Source: Bog-473 sp963834405
GTDB taxonomy: Bacteria; Actinomycetota; Acidimicrobiia; Acidimicrobiales; RAAP-2
Assembly: GCA_963834405.1 (NCBI GenBank)
Contig: CAWIBX010000001.1
Span: 186,001-250,000, forward strand
DNA length: 64,000 nt
Direction: 5' to 3'
The notes beneath the pieces were generated by a model. That model made no database searches. It had not been told where the DNA came from and saw only the letters and a program-made list of their open reading frames with translations. Shown here one piece after another: positions 1-7,543 of this stretch. Each line of letters begins with the position of its first letter. Position 1 is the first letter of the stretch. The translations under genes and the position numbers were made by a program.

Positions 1-610
1 CGGGCGAGCCGGTGCCGTTGATCTCGGCCAGGAGTTCGCGCTCCTTGTACCAGCTGAGCAGGGGCTCGGTCTCCTCCTCGTAGAGGCTGAGCCGGCGCAT
101 GATCGCCTCCTCGGTGTCGTCCTCGCGCTGGACCACCTCGCCGCCGCAGACGTCGCAGGTCCAGTTGACCAGAGGCGGGGCCGCCGTGGAGTAGTTGGCG
201 CCGCAGTCGACGCACACCCGGCGCGAGGCGAGGCGCTTCAACACGAGCGAGGTCGGGACCTGCAGGTCGATCACCAGGTCCAGGTTGAAGGGATCGAGCA
301 CCTTCTCGAGCGACTCGGCCTGCCCGGTCGTGCGGGGGCAGCCGTCGAGGACGAAGCCGCGGCCGCGGGTGTCGCGTTCGGACAGCCGCACGCTCACCAT
401 CTCCATCACCATGTCGTCGGGGATGAGCTCGCCCTTGTCCATGAGGTCCGAGGCACGCTGGCCCAGGCCGGTGCGCGACTTCACCTCGCCGCGCAGCATG
501 TCTCCGGTAGAGACGTGCGGCACGACGTAGTGGTGCGAGAGGCGCACGCACTGCGTCCCCTTGCCGGCCCCCTGCTTGCCGAGGACCACGAGTCTGACCC
601 CGGGTATCAC
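1..610 (-). CDS. adk: Adenylate kinase (3' end off the left edge)
   Basis: Adenylate kinase interconverts ATP plus AMP and two ADP in the cytoplasm. Only the first ~203 residues are in the window. A GTG start at 610 gives VIPGVRLVVLG followed by the P-loop, written here GKQGAGKGTQ where most family members have a proline in place of Q. The STGDMLR and LDGCPRT motifs follow. The LID carries two CxxC pairs (CVDCG and CDVCG), so it is the zinc-type LID. It lies 10 nt downstream of secY, the usual spc-operon order. The product is certain; the exact start is inferred from the first GTG after secY. Confidence 0.93.
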   Translation of the reverse strand, partial: MIPGVRLVVLGKQGAGKGTQCVRLSHHYVVPHVSTGDMLRGEVKSRTGLGQRASDLMDKGELIPDDMVMEMVSVRLSERDTRGRGFVLDGCPRTTGQAESLEKVLDPFNLDLVIDLQVPTSLVLKRLASRRVCVDCGANYSTAAPPLVNWTCDVCGGEVVQREDDTEEAIMRRLSLYEEETEPLLSWYKERELLAEINGTGSP

Positions 611-620
611 CGAAGCGCGC

Positions 621-1907
621 CTACTTGAGGAAGCCTTCGTAGTTGCGCATCATGAGTTGGCTGTCGATCTGGCGCATGGTCTCGAGCGCGACGCCCACCG
701 AAATGAGCAACGTCGTGCCGTAGAACGGGAACCGGTTCAGGTGCCACAGCGCCATGAGCAGGCTCGGGACGACCGCGACCGAGCCCAGGAACAGGGCGCC
801 GACGACGGTGATGCGGCTGAGGATGTGGGCGAAGTAGCGCTCGGTGGGCGGACCCGGGCGGATGCCCGGGACGAAGCCGCCCTGTTTGCGGATGAGGTCG
901 GCCTGCTGGTGCGGGTCGAAGGCCACGTACACGTAGAAGAACGTGAACAGGACGATCAGGAGGAAATACGAGGCGATGTAGAAGAAGCTGGTCGGCGTGA
1001 GGCTGTTGCGCACGAAGTTCTGGAACCAGGTCCACGGGACCACGTTCGACAGGAGAACGGGGATGTACAGCACCGAGCTGGCGAAGATGATCGGGATCAC
1101 GCCCGACTGGTTCACCTTGAGCGGGATGTAGGTCGAGCTGCCGCCGTACATGCGCCGGCCCACCACGCGGCGCGCGAAGGTCACCGGGATGCGGCGCTGG
1201 CCCTGGTCCATGAAGACGATGACGACCAGCAATATCAGCGAGACGATCACGATGATGCCGGCCTTGGTCTTGCCGCCCTCCTCGTAAATGGCCTTGAAGC
1301 CGGTCGGGATGGCCGCCACCACGTTGGCGAAGATCAGGATGGACATGCCCTGCCCGATGCCGCGCTGGGTGATGAGCTCGGCCAGCCACATGACCGTCGC
1401 GGTGCCGGCGGTGAGGATCAGCACCATGAACAGGGCCAGGGGCCAGTTGAACGTCGGGATCAGGTCGATGCTGGTGCCGAGCAGGGCCGAGTCGTGGCCG
1501 TGGAAGGCGTAGACGAGGCCCGAGGACTGCATGACGGCGAGCGCGACGGTCAGGTAGCGCGTGGTCTGGGTGATCTTCTTCTGCCCGACGGCGCCCTGGT
1601 CCCGCCACTCCTCGAGCTTGGGGATCACCGTCGAGAGCAGCTGGATGATGATGGAGCTCGTGATGTAGGGCATGACGCCCAGGCCGAACACGGCCAGGCG
1701 CACGAGCGCGCCCCCGCTGAAGAGGTTCAGGAAGCCCAGGACGCCGGAGGCGGACGCCGAGCTCTCCAGGCTCTGGAGCCGCGCCCAGTTGACGCCGGGG
1801 ATCGGGACGTTGGCACCGACCTGGTACAGGGCGATGATCGCGAGCGTGAACACGACCTTGTTGCGAAGGTCGGGGACTCGGAAGATGTTCGCGAGCCGGG
1901 AGAGCAT
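621..1907 (-). CDS. secY: Preprotein translocase subunit SecY
   Basis: SecY is the channel-forming subunit of the SecYEG translocon in the cytoplasmic membrane. The 428-residue product begins MLSRLANIFRVPDLR, has about ten hydrophobic helices, and carries typical SecY segments such as VPIPGVNW, GVMPYITSSIIIQLL and the cytoplasmic loop near GFVPGIRPG. Its length matches actinobacterial SecY. It sits between rplO and adk in the spc operon and would be translated from the same message. SecE, its partner, is encoded at 55.4-55.7 kb in this window. Confidence 0.97.
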   Translation of the reverse strand: MLSRLANIFRVPDLRNKVVFTLAIIALYQVGANVPIPGVNWARLQSLESSASASGVLGFLNLFSGGALVRLAVFGLGVMPYITSSIIIQLLSTVIPKLEEWRDQGAVGQKKITQTTRYLTVALAVMQSSGLVYAFHGHDSALLGTSIDLIPTFNWPLALFMVLILTAGTATVMWLAELITQRGIGQGMSILIFANVVAAIPTGFKAIYEEGGKTKAGIIVIVSLILLVVIVFMDQGQRRIPVTFARRVVGRRMYGGSSTYIPLKVNQSGVIPIIFASSVLYIPVLLSNVVPWTWFQNFVRNSLTPTSFFYIASYFLLIVLFTFFYVYVAFDPHQQADLIRKQGGFVPGIRPGPPTERYFAHILSRITVVGALFLGSVAVVPSLLMALWHLNRFPFYGTTLLISVGVALETMRQIDSQLMMRNYEGFLK

Positions 1908-1942
1908 GGCCCCTTCCCCTCAGCGCCAGCCCGTCGCCGGCA

Positions 1943-2431
1943 CTAGCGGTTCATCAGGGCATTGCCCGAGGCGGGCGGGCGCCCATGGGCGAACGGCAGC
2001 GGCACCCGCTCGACGCTACCCCCGGCGGCGGTGATGGCGGCCTCGGCCGCCCTGGAGAAGGCGTGGGCCGAGACCCGGACGGGACGGCTCAGGGTGCCCT
2101 GCCCGAGGACCTTCACCAGTGCCTGGGGCCGGACCAGACCGGCCTCGACCAGGGTCTGCGGGGTGACCTCGTCGGCGCCCAGCGCATCGAGCGCGCCCAG
2201 GTTGACCGGCGTGTACTCCACCCGGAACGGGTTTTTGAACCCCCGCAGCTTGGGGATGCGCTGCATGAGGGGCAGCTGCCCACCCTCGAAGCCGACCGGC
2301 ACCGTGCTGCGGGCCTTCTGTCCCTTCATGCCGCGGCCAGCCGTCTTGTGGCCCTTGCCCCCGGTGCCGCGTCCGACGCGGCGCTTCGTCTTGCGCGCGC
2401 CCTTGGGGGGCGCCAGGTCGTGGAGCTTCAC
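1943..2431 (-). CDS. rplO: 50S ribosomal protein L15
   Basis: L15 is a large-subunit protein that binds 23S rRNA late in assembly. The 162-residue product begins with GTG (VKLHDLAPPKGARK) and shows the glycine/arginine-rich N-terminal tail (RVGRGTGGKGHKTAGRG) and the GFEGGQLPLMQRIPKLRGF core. The GTG at 2429-2431 overlaps the rpmD TGA at 2428-2430, a GTGA junction that implies coupled translation. The reading frame stays open far upstream, but that part overlaps rpmD and rpsE in another frame and is not coding. Confidence 0.95.
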   Translation of the reverse strand: MKLHDLAPPKGARKTKRRVGRGTGGKGHKTAGRGMKGQKARSTVPVGFEGGQLPLMQRIPKLRGFKNPFRVEYTPVNLGALDALGADEVTPQTLVEAGLVRPQALVKVLGQGTLSRPVRVSAHAFSRAAEAAITAAGGSVERVPLPFAHGRPPASGNALMNR

Positions 2432-2685
2432 GACGACACCTCCTCGACGCGGACCAGGTGGGGGACGCGGGCGATCATGCCCCGGATTTCCGGGCGGTCC
2501 GGCAGCTCGTTGGACTGGCCGATGCCGCGCAGGCCCAGCGCGCGCAGGGTGCCGCGGTGCTTGGGCTTGGTGCTGATGGCGCTGCGGGTCTGGGTGACGC
2601 GCAGGCGCGCCCCGGCCGGCTCCTTCTTGGTGCGCGGCGTGCGGGGGGTCCGGGAGGTGCGGGCCGTTGTGGTTGTCTCTGCCAT
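2428..2685 (-). CDS. rpmD: 50S ribosomal protein L30
   Basis: L30 is a small large-subunit protein. The core starts near residue 27 (ARLRVTQTRSAISTKPKHRGTLRALGLRGIGQS) and ends with MIARVPHLVRVEEV. Bacterial L30 is usually about 60 residues; this one is 85 because of a threonine/arginine/proline N-terminal arm. The arm's RTPRTP pattern is encoded by degenerate 9-bp tandem repeats on the DNA. It lies 3 nt after rpsE and overlaps rplO by 4 nt. Confidence 0.93.
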   Translation of the reverse strand: MAETTTTARTSRTPRTPRTKKEPAGARLRVTQTRSAISTKPKHRGTLRALGLRGIGQSNELPDRPEIRGMIARVPHLVRVEEVSS

Positions 2686-2688
2686 GGG

Positions 2689-3240
2689 CTAGCGCGCCTC
2701 CGCCGCGAACAGCTCGGTCTCGCGCTTGCGCTCCCGGTAGGCGCGCAGCACGCCGCCCGGGGTCACCTCGTCGGCCGCCTTGCCCCGCAGTTCGGCCACG
2801 TCGTCGGGCCGCCGCAGCTGCTTGAGCCCGGCGATGGTGGCGTGGGCCACGTTGATCCCGTTGGACGAGCCCAGGGACTTGGCCAGGATGTCGCGGATGC
2901 CGGCCATCTCCAGGATGTGGCGGGCGGCACCGCCGGCGATGACGCCGGTGCCGGGGGCGGCGGGCTTGAGGAGCACCCGGCCCGCCCCGCTCTCGCCGAT
3001 GACGGGATGGACGATGGTGCTGCCGGCCAGCGGCACCTCGAAGAGGTTCTTGCGCGCCTCCTCGATGCCCTTCTGCACGGCCAGCCCGGCCTCCTTGGCC
3101 TTGCCGTAGCCGAGGCCGACCCGGCCGTTGCCGTCGCCGACGACCATGAGCGCGGCGAACGAGAAGCGCCGGCCGCCCTTCACGACCTTGGCCACGCGGT
3201 TCACCTTTATGGTGCGCTCTTCGTACTGTGTGTCGACCAT
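2689..3240 (-). CDS. rpsE: 30S ribosomal protein S5
   Basis: S5 is a small-subunit protein at the mRNA entry side and contributes to decoding accuracy. The 183-residue product has the double-stranded RNA-binding segment (VNRVAKVVKGGRRFSFAALMVVGDGNG) and the C-terminal domain with IEEARKNLFEVPL, RHILEMAGIRDILAKSLGS and HATIAGLKQLR. The N-terminus is short compared with many actinobacterial S5 proteins, which carry a charged arm. It is placed between rplR and rpmD as in the canonical spc operon. Confidence 0.96.
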   Translation of the reverse strand: MVDTQYEERTIKVNRVAKVVKGGRRFSFAALMVVGDGNGRVGLGYGKAKEAGLAVQKGIEEARKNLFEVPLAGSTIVHPVIGESGAGRVLLKPAAPGTGVIAGGAARHILEMAGIRDILAKSLGSSNGINVAHATIAGLKQLRRPDDVAELRGKAADEVTPGGVLRAYRERKRETELFAAEAR

Positions 3241-3242
3241 GC

Positions 3243-3617
3243 TCAGAACTCCAGTCCCTCGGCCCGCGCCGCGTCCGCCAGGACGGCGACGCGCCCGTGG
3301 TACACGAAGCCCCCGCGATCGAAGACCACCTTGGTGATGCCGGCCGCCTTGGCCCGGGAGCCGAGGAGCTTCCCGACCGATTCGGCGCCGGAAACGTTAG
3401 CCCCGCCGCCGTTGCCCAACGACGCACGCTGGTCGGGCTCGACGGAGGAGGCCGCCACCAGGGTGCGCCCGGCGGTGTCGTCTATCAGCTGCGCCGAGAT
3501 GTGCCGGTTGGACCGGTGGACGGCCAGCCGGGGGCACTCGGCGGTGCCGATGACCTTGTTGCGCACGCGGGCGTGGCGCCGAAGGCGCAGCCGGGTGCGG
3601 TCGCTCGTGCGTCCCAT
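3243..3617 (-). CDS. rplR: 50S ribosomal protein L18
   Basis: L18 binds 5S rRNA within the central protuberance. The 124-residue product begins MGRTSDRTRLRLRRHARVRNK and contains PRLAVHRSNRHISAQLIDD and the C-terminal KVVFDRGGFVYHGRVAVLADAAR, all diagnostic. Its ATG at 3615-3617 shares one base with the rplF stop (TAATG). The frame is open for another kilobase upstream, but that stretch is the shadow of rplF and rpsH. Confidence 0.96.
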   Translation of the reverse strand: MGRTSDRTRLRLRRHARVRNKVIGTAECPRLAVHRSNRHISAQLIDDTAGRTLVAASSVEPDQRASLGNGGGANVSGAESVGKLLGSRAKAAGITKVVFDRGGFVYHGRVAVLADAARAEGLEF

Positions 3618-4156
3618 TACTTCGCTGCCTTTCCTGCCTTGCGCTGGACCCGCTCGCCGGCGTAGCGCACGCCCTTGCCCTTGTAGGGCTCGGGCTTGCG
3701 GAGCTTGCGGATGTCGGCGGCCACCTGGCCCACCTTCTCCTTGTCGATGCCCTTCACGATGATCCGTGTCGGAACCGGGACCTCGAAGGTGATCCCCTCC
3801 GGGGCGTCGACGAGGACCGGGTGCGAGAAGCCCAGGGCCAGCTCGAGGGCGGCGGGTCCCCGGGCCGTGGCGCGGTAGCCGACGCCGACGATCTCGAGCT
3901 CCTTGGTGAAGCCGTCGGTGACGCCCGAGACCATGTTGGCCACGAGCGAGCGCGACAGGCCGTGGAGCGCGCGGTTGTGGCGCTCGTCGTCGGGGCGGGT
4001 GACCACGAGGGTGTCGCCCTCCTGGGCGATGGTGATCGGCTCGGGGATGGTGCGCTCCAGGGTGCCCTGCGGCCCCTTCACGTTGACCGTGGGGCCGCTC
4101 AGGGTGACGGTCACGGCGGAGGGCACGGCGATGGGCGAGCGTCCGACGCGCGACAT
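3617..4156 (-). CDS. rplF: 50S ribosomal protein L6
   Basis: L6 binds 23S rRNA near the factor-binding site. The 179-residue product starts MSRVGRSPIAVPSAVTV and ends with the conserved IRKLRKPEPYKGKGVRYAGERV segment; both tandem L6 domains are present. The length is normal. It precedes rplR with a one-base overlap and follows rpsH after a 54-nt gap containing a 9-bp tandem repeat. Confidence 0.97.
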   Translation of the reverse strand: MSRVGRSPIAVPSAVTVTLSGPTVNVKGPQGTLERTIPEPITIAQEGDTLVVTRPDDERHNRALHGLSRSLVANMVSGVTDGFTKELEIVGVGYRATARGPAALELALGFSHPVLVDAPEGITFEVPVPTRIIVKGIDKEKVGQVAADIRKLRKPEPYKGKGVRYAGERVQRKAGKAAK

Positions 4157-4188
4157 CAGGCCTCCCCTCTTGGCGTGCCGGCGAGCGC

Positions 4189-4215
4189 GGGGCTACCGGG
4201 GCTACCGGGGCTACC
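4189..4215. repeat. Three tandem copies of a 9-bp unit, rplF-rpsH junction
   Basis: The unit GGGGCTACC occurs three times exactly in a row and runs into the last codons of rpsH. It resembles, in period and composition, repeats at 14685-14738 and 31196-31240. No hairpin or terminator is apparent. Confidence 0.85.
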
Positions 4216-4615
4216 AGACATGGCAGAGCACCTCGCCTCCCAGGTGCTTGCGGCGTGCCTCGGTGTCGGTCAGCAGGCCCTGGCTGGTGGACACGACGGC
4301 CACGCCCATGCCGCCGAGGACGCGCGGCATCCCGTCGGCCCGGGCGTAGATGCGCAGGCCCGGGGTAGACACCCGCTTGATCCCCGCGATGGTGCGGGTG
4401 CGGTCGCCGGAGTACTTCATGATGATCTCGAGCGTGGTGCCGGGCTTGCCTTGGTTGGGCTCCACCCTGTAGCCCGCGATGAAGCCTTCGCGCTCCAGGA
4501 CGTGGGCGAGCGACTCCTTGAGCTTCGACCCGGGCATGCGCACGGTGTCGAACATGGCGGAGTTGGCGTTGCGGATCCGCGTGAGCATGTCCGCGATGGG
4601 GTCGGTCATGGTCAT
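4211..4615 (-). CDS. rpsH: 30S ribosomal protein S8
   Basis: S8 binds the central domain of 16S rRNA and, in E. coli, represses the spc operon. The 134-residue product begins MTMTDPIADMLTRIRNANSA and contains RVSTPGLRIYARADGMPRVLGGMGVAVVSTSQGLLTD, the classic C-terminal signature. An alternative start two codons later is possible. It lies 6 nt after the S14 gene. The final codons overlap a 9-bp tandem repeat. Confidence 0.97.
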   Translation of the reverse strand: MTMTDPIADMLTRIRNANSAMFDTVRMPGSKLKESLAHVLEREGFIAGYRVEPNQGKPGTTLEIIMKYSGDRTRTIAGIKRVSTPGLRIYARADGMPRVLGGMGVAVVSTSQGLLTDTEARRKHLGGEVLCHVW

Positions 4616-4621
4616 GGCGCC

Positions 4622-4807
4622 CTACCAACTCGCCTTCGTCACGCCGGGGACCTCGCCGGCGTGCACCATGACCCGCAAGCAGATACGGCACAACCCGAAC
4701 TTGCGGTAGACGGCCTTGGGCCGTCCGCACCGCTGGCACCGTGTGTAGCCACGGACCTTGAACTTCGGGGTGCGCTGCTGCTTCTCGATCAAAGCCTTCT
4801 TCGCCAT
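4622..4807 (-). CDS. rpsZ: 30S ribosomal protein S14, zinc-binding type Z
   Basis: This is the short, 61-residue form of S14. It carries two CxxC pairs in the run CQRCGRPKAVYRKFGLCRIC, which bind one zinc ion. It begins MAKKALIEKQQRTPKFKVRGY and ends with VPGVTKASW, all typical. Many actinobacteria keep a second, zinc-free S14 elsewhere; none is seen here. It is located between rplE and rpsH, the standard spc position. Confidence 0.97.
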   Translation of the reverse strand: MAKKALIEKQQRTPKFKVRGYTRCQRCGRPKAVYRKFGLCRICLRVMVHAGEVPGVTKASW

Positions 4808-4811
4808 AGTG

Positions 4812-5408
4812 TTACCGGGTCTCCTGTCGGAAGGGAAAGCCGAACGCTGCCAAGAACGCCCGGCCCTCCTCGTTGGTGCGTGCGGTGGTCACGATCGTGA
4901 TGTCCATGCCGCGGGTCGTGTCGATTTTGTCGTAGTCGATTTCGGGGAAGATGAGCTGCTCGGTCACCCCGAACGTGTAGTTGCCGTGGCCGTCGAACGC
5001 GCGCGGCGACAGCCCGCGGAAGTCGCGGATGCGGGGGATGGCCAGGCTGAGCAGACGGTCGAAGAACTCCCAGCCGCGGTCGCCGCGCAGCGTCGCCTTG
5101 ACCCCGATGGCCTGGCCCTCGCGCAGCTTGAAGCCCGCGATGGACTTCTTGGCCCTGGTGACGACCGGCTTCTGCCCGGTGATGACCTCGAGGTCGCGCT
5201 GGGCGCCCTCGATGAGCGACTGCTGCTGGGTGGCCCGGCCGACGCCCATGTTCACGACGATCTTCTCGAGGCGGGGCACCTCCATGATGTTGCGCAGGGA
5301 GAGCTCGTCCTTCAGGCGGTCGCGCACCTCGGAGAGGTAGCGCTCCTTGAGCCGGGGACGGGCGGCGTCCGGGGCGGCGGGCGCGTTCACGGTCTCGGTG
5401 GTGCTCAC
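4812..5408 (-). CDS. rplE: 50S ribosomal protein L5
   Basis: L5 binds 5S rRNA and contacts the P-site tRNA. The 198-residue product begins at GTG (STTETVNAPAAPDAARPRLKERY) and contains NIMEVPRLEKIVVNMGVG, RAKKSIAGFKLREGQAIG and the C-terminal MDITIVTTARTNEEGRAFLAAFGFPF. The GTG at 5406-5408 overlaps the rplX stop as GTGA. The 20-residue alanine-rich lead is slightly longer than in most L5 proteins. Confidence 0.96.
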   Translation of the reverse strand: MSTTETVNAPAAPDAARPRLKERYLSEVRDRLKDELSLRNIMEVPRLEKIVVNMGVGRATQQQSLIEGAQRDLEVITGQKPVVTRAKKSIAGFKLREGQAIGVKATLRGDRGWEFFDRLLSLAIPRIRDFRGLSPRAFDGHGNYTFGVTEQLIFPEIDYDKIDTTRGMDITIVTTARTNEEGRAFLAAFGFPFRQETR

Positions 5409-5713
5409 AGGTCGGCCTCGCACTTCCGGCAGACGCGGACCTTCTCGCCGTCGCTCTCGTAGCGATAGCCGATCCGGGTGGGCTGGTTGCACGCCTTGCA
5501 GACGACGGCCACGGTCGAGACGTGCACCGGCATGAACTTGTCGATGATGCCGCCCTGCTGGGTGGCGCGGGTCGGCTTGGCGTGGCGCTTGGCCACGTTG
5601 ACGCCCTCGAGGATCACGCGCTCGCGGTCGGGGATGGCGCGCACAACCTCGGCGCGCTTCCCCTTGTCCTTGCCCTGGAGGACGACCACGGTGTCACCCT
5701 TGTGAATCCGCAT
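5405..5713 (-). CDS. rplX: 50S ribosomal protein L24
   Basis: L24 initiates large-subunit assembly. The 102-residue product starts MRIHKGDTVVVLQGKDKGKRAEVVR, a KOW motif, and ends with a CxxC...CxxC pattern (VCKACNQPTRIGY and VCRKCEADL), a form that may bind zinc. The ATG shares one base with the rplN stop (TAATG), and the gene overlaps rplE by 4 nt. The start is fixed by family alignment, since the open frame extends upstream inside rplN. Confidence 0.96.
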   Translation of the reverse strand: MRIHKGDTVVVLQGKDKGKRAEVVRAIPDRERVILEGVNVAKRHAKPTRATQQGGIIDKFMPVHVSTVAVVCKACNQPTRIGYRYESDGEKVRVCRKCEADL

Positions 5714-6081
5714 TACAGCACCTCCGGCGCCAGGGAGACGATGCGCATGAAGCGCTTGTCCCGCAGCTCGCGGCCGACGGGCCCGAAGATGCGGGTGCCC
5801 CGTGGCTGCTGCTGGTCGTTGATCAGCACCGCCGCGTTCTCGTCGAAGCGGATGTAGCTCCCGTCGGGACGGCGCTTCTCCTTCTTGGTCCGCACGACGA
5901 CGCACTTGACGACGTCGCCCTTCTTCACGGCAGCACCGGGGATGGCGTCCTTGACGGTGGCGACGAAGACGTCGCCGATGCTGGCGTAGCGCCGGCGCGA
6001 GCCACCCAGGACGCGGATGCAGAGCACCTCGCGTGCGCCCGAGTTGTCGGCGACCCGGAGCCGGGATTCCTGCTGGATCAT
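5713..6081 (-). CDS. rplN: 50S ribosomal protein L14
   Basis: L14 is a conserved 23S rRNA-binding protein at the subunit interface. The 122-residue product begins MIQQESRLRVADNSGAREVLCIRVLGG and ends GPVGRELRDKRFMRIVSLAPEVL, exactly the family length. The ATG at 6081 overlaps the rpsQ stop (ATGA). A longer in-frame start exists, but it lies inside rpsQ and has no family support. Confidence 0.97.
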   Translation of the reverse strand: MIQQESRLRVADNSGAREVLCIRVLGGSRRRYASIGDVFVATVKDAIPGAAVKKGDVVKCVVVRTKKEKRRPDGSYIRFDENAAVLINDQQQPRGTRIFGPVGRELRDKRFMRIVSLAPEVL

Positions 6082-6695
6082 CGAGCCCGCTCCAGCACTT
6101 CGGTCAGCCGCCAACGCTTGAGCTTCGAGACGGGGCGCGTCTCCTGCACCCGGACCCGGTCCCCCACCTTGGCGCTGTCCTCGGCGTCGTGCACGTAGAG
6201 CTTCTTGGTCCGCTGCACGGTCTTGCCGTACTTGGGGTGCCGCACGCGCTCGACCACGGCCACCACGACGGTGGAGGTCATGGCGTCGGAGACGACGATG
6301 CCCTCGCGCACCTTGCGGCGGTTCGGGCGGGCGCCGCCGCCGGCCTCCTCCGCCGCGGCCGCGGGGGCCGCCGCCTTGGCGGTGGCCGCACGGGCCCCTC
6401 CACCCGCGACGGGCACGGCCGCCTCGACGTCGTCGGCCGGCAGTTCGGCGGCTGCTTCGGCCTGCACCGCTTCGAGCGCCCGTTCGGCGTCCCGCGCGGC
6501 GGCCTTGGCCCGGGCGTCGGCGTCGGCTTCTTCGGCGTCGGCCGTCTCGTCGGCCGGCAGTTCGGCGGCCGCCTCGGCCTGCACCGCTTCGAGCGCCTGT
6601 TCGGCGTCCCGCGCGGCGTCCTTGGCCTGGGCTTCAGCCTCGGCTTCTGCCTCGGCGGCTTCGGTGTCGTTGGTGTCCTTGCGCCGGCGCGGCAT
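6078..6695 (-). CDS. rpsQ: 30S ribosomal protein S17 with a long duplicated N-terminal extension
   Basis: The S17 core occupies residues ~119-205 (NRRKVREGIVVSDAMTSTVVV to VRVQETRPVSKLKRWRLTEVLERAR); it binds 16S rRNA early in assembly. Typical S17 is about 85 residues, so ~118 residues are extra. The extension is alanine/glutamate rich and contains two copies of a 27-residue unit at residues 24-50 and 63-89 (e.g. RDAEQALEAVQAEAAAELPA versus RDAERALEAVQAEAAAELPA). The codons of the two copies differ at only about four of 81 bases, suggesting recent duplication. The ATG overlaps the rpmC stop by one base. No alternative start was found nearer the core. Confidence 0.92.
   Translation of the reverse strand: MPRRRKDTNDTEAAEAEAEAEAQAKDAARDAEQALEAVQAEAAAELPADETADAEEADADARAKAAARDAERALEAVQAEAAAELPADDVEAAVPVAGGGARAATAKAAAPAAAAEEAGGGARPNRRKVREGIVVSDAMTSTVVVAVVERVRHPKYGKTVQRTKKLYVHDAEDSAKVGDRVRVQETRPVSKLKRWRLTEVLERAR
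6429..6627 (-). repeat. 81-bp direct repeat inside rpsQ
   Basis: Two near-identical 81-bp blocks, about 6429-6510 and 6547-6627, lie 117 bp apart in frame and encode the duplicated alanine/glutamate segment of S17. By eye they differ at four positions. Confidence 0.9.
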
Positions 6696-7105
6696 CAGGC
6701 CTCTTCCTCTTCGTCTTCGTCTTCGTCTTCGTCTTCGTCGACGTCGACGTCGAATGCGTCGTCCATGTCGATGTCCTCACCGCCCGCCTCGGCCTCGGCG
6801 GCGGCGCGGCGCGCCTCGGCCTTCTCCGCCTGCGCGGCGTCCTCGGCCTCGAGATTGGCCCGGGCCGCCTCGTGCTCCGCCTCGGTCGGAGCGACGTAGG
6901 CACCTTCGGCCTCGAGGATCTCGCGGTTCCTCAGCACGGTCAGCATGCGCGCCACGTCGCGCTTGACCTGAGGGATGCGGGCCGGGTTGTCCAGCTGCCC
7001 GGTGGCCAGCTGGAAGCGCAGGTTGAACAGCTCGCGACGCGAGTCGCCCAGACGGGCGCCCAGCTCGTCGCCGGTGAGCATCGCAAGGTCGTGCGCCGTG
7101 GCCAT
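6695..7105 (-). CDS. rpmC: 50S ribosomal protein L29 with an acidic C-terminal tail
   Basis: L29 sits at the polypeptide tunnel exit next to L23. The core, residues 1-68, contains LGDSRRELFNLRFQLATGQLDN and IPQVKRDVARMLTVLRNRE. The product is 136 residues, about twice the usual length. The tail changes from alanine/glutamate-rich helix to an acidic block ending DEDEDEDEDEEEEA. Stop and start overlaps with rpsQ and rplP are single-base TGATG junctions. The tail could be coding slippage from GAY/GAR runs, but the frame is uninterrupted. Confidence 0.94.
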   Translation of the reverse strand: MATAHDLAMLTGDELGARLGDSRRELFNLRFQLATGQLDNPARIPQVKRDVARMLTVLRNREILEAEGAYVAPTEAEHEAARANLEAEDAAQAEKAEARRAAAEAEAGGEDIDMDDAFDVDVDEDEDEDEDEEEEA

Positions 7106-7542
7106 CAGACGGCGACCTCTGCGTGGCCGTGGGTGCCGGGGCGCACGACGAAGCGCGCCTTGAACGGCAGTTTCTGAATGGCTCGGTCCATGGCCGCGCG
7201 GGCCAGGGGCTCGTCGACGCCGGCCAGCTCGAAGAGGACGCGGCCCGGGTGCACGACGGCCACCCAGAGCTCGGGGTTGCCCTTGCCGGAGCCCATGCGG
7301 GTCTCGGCCGGCTTCTGCGTCACCGGCTTGTCCGGGAAGACGCGGATCCAGACCTTGCCGCCGCGCTTGACGTGACGGGTCATGGCAATACGGGCGGCCT
7401 CTATCTGGCGCGCCGTCAGCCAGCCCGGCTCGGTGGCCTGAATGCCGAAGTCGCCGAACTGCACCGAGGTGCCGCCCTTGGCCGCGCCCGTGAGACGGCC
7501 GCGCTGGGTCTTGCGGTGCTTGACCTTCTTGGGCATCAACAT
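7105..7542 (-). CDS. rplP: 50S ribosomal protein L16
   Basis: L16 organizes the A-site region of 23S rRNA. The 145-residue product begins MLMPKKVKHRKTQRGRLTGAAKGG and carries the IRVFPDKPVTQKPAETRMGSGKGNPE signature. The first ATG (7542) is preferred because MLxPKxVKxRK is the usual beginning; a second ATG two codons later is possible. It lies 1 nt after rpsC. Confidence 0.97.
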   Translation of the reverse strand: MLMPKKVKHRKTQRGRLTGAAKGGTSVQFGDFGIQATEPGWLTARQIEAARIAMTRHVKRGGKVWIRVFPDKPVTQKPAETRMGSGKGNPELWVAVVHPGRVLFELAGVDEPLARAAMDRAIQKLPFKARFVVRPGTHGHAEVAV

Positions 7543-7543
7543 G

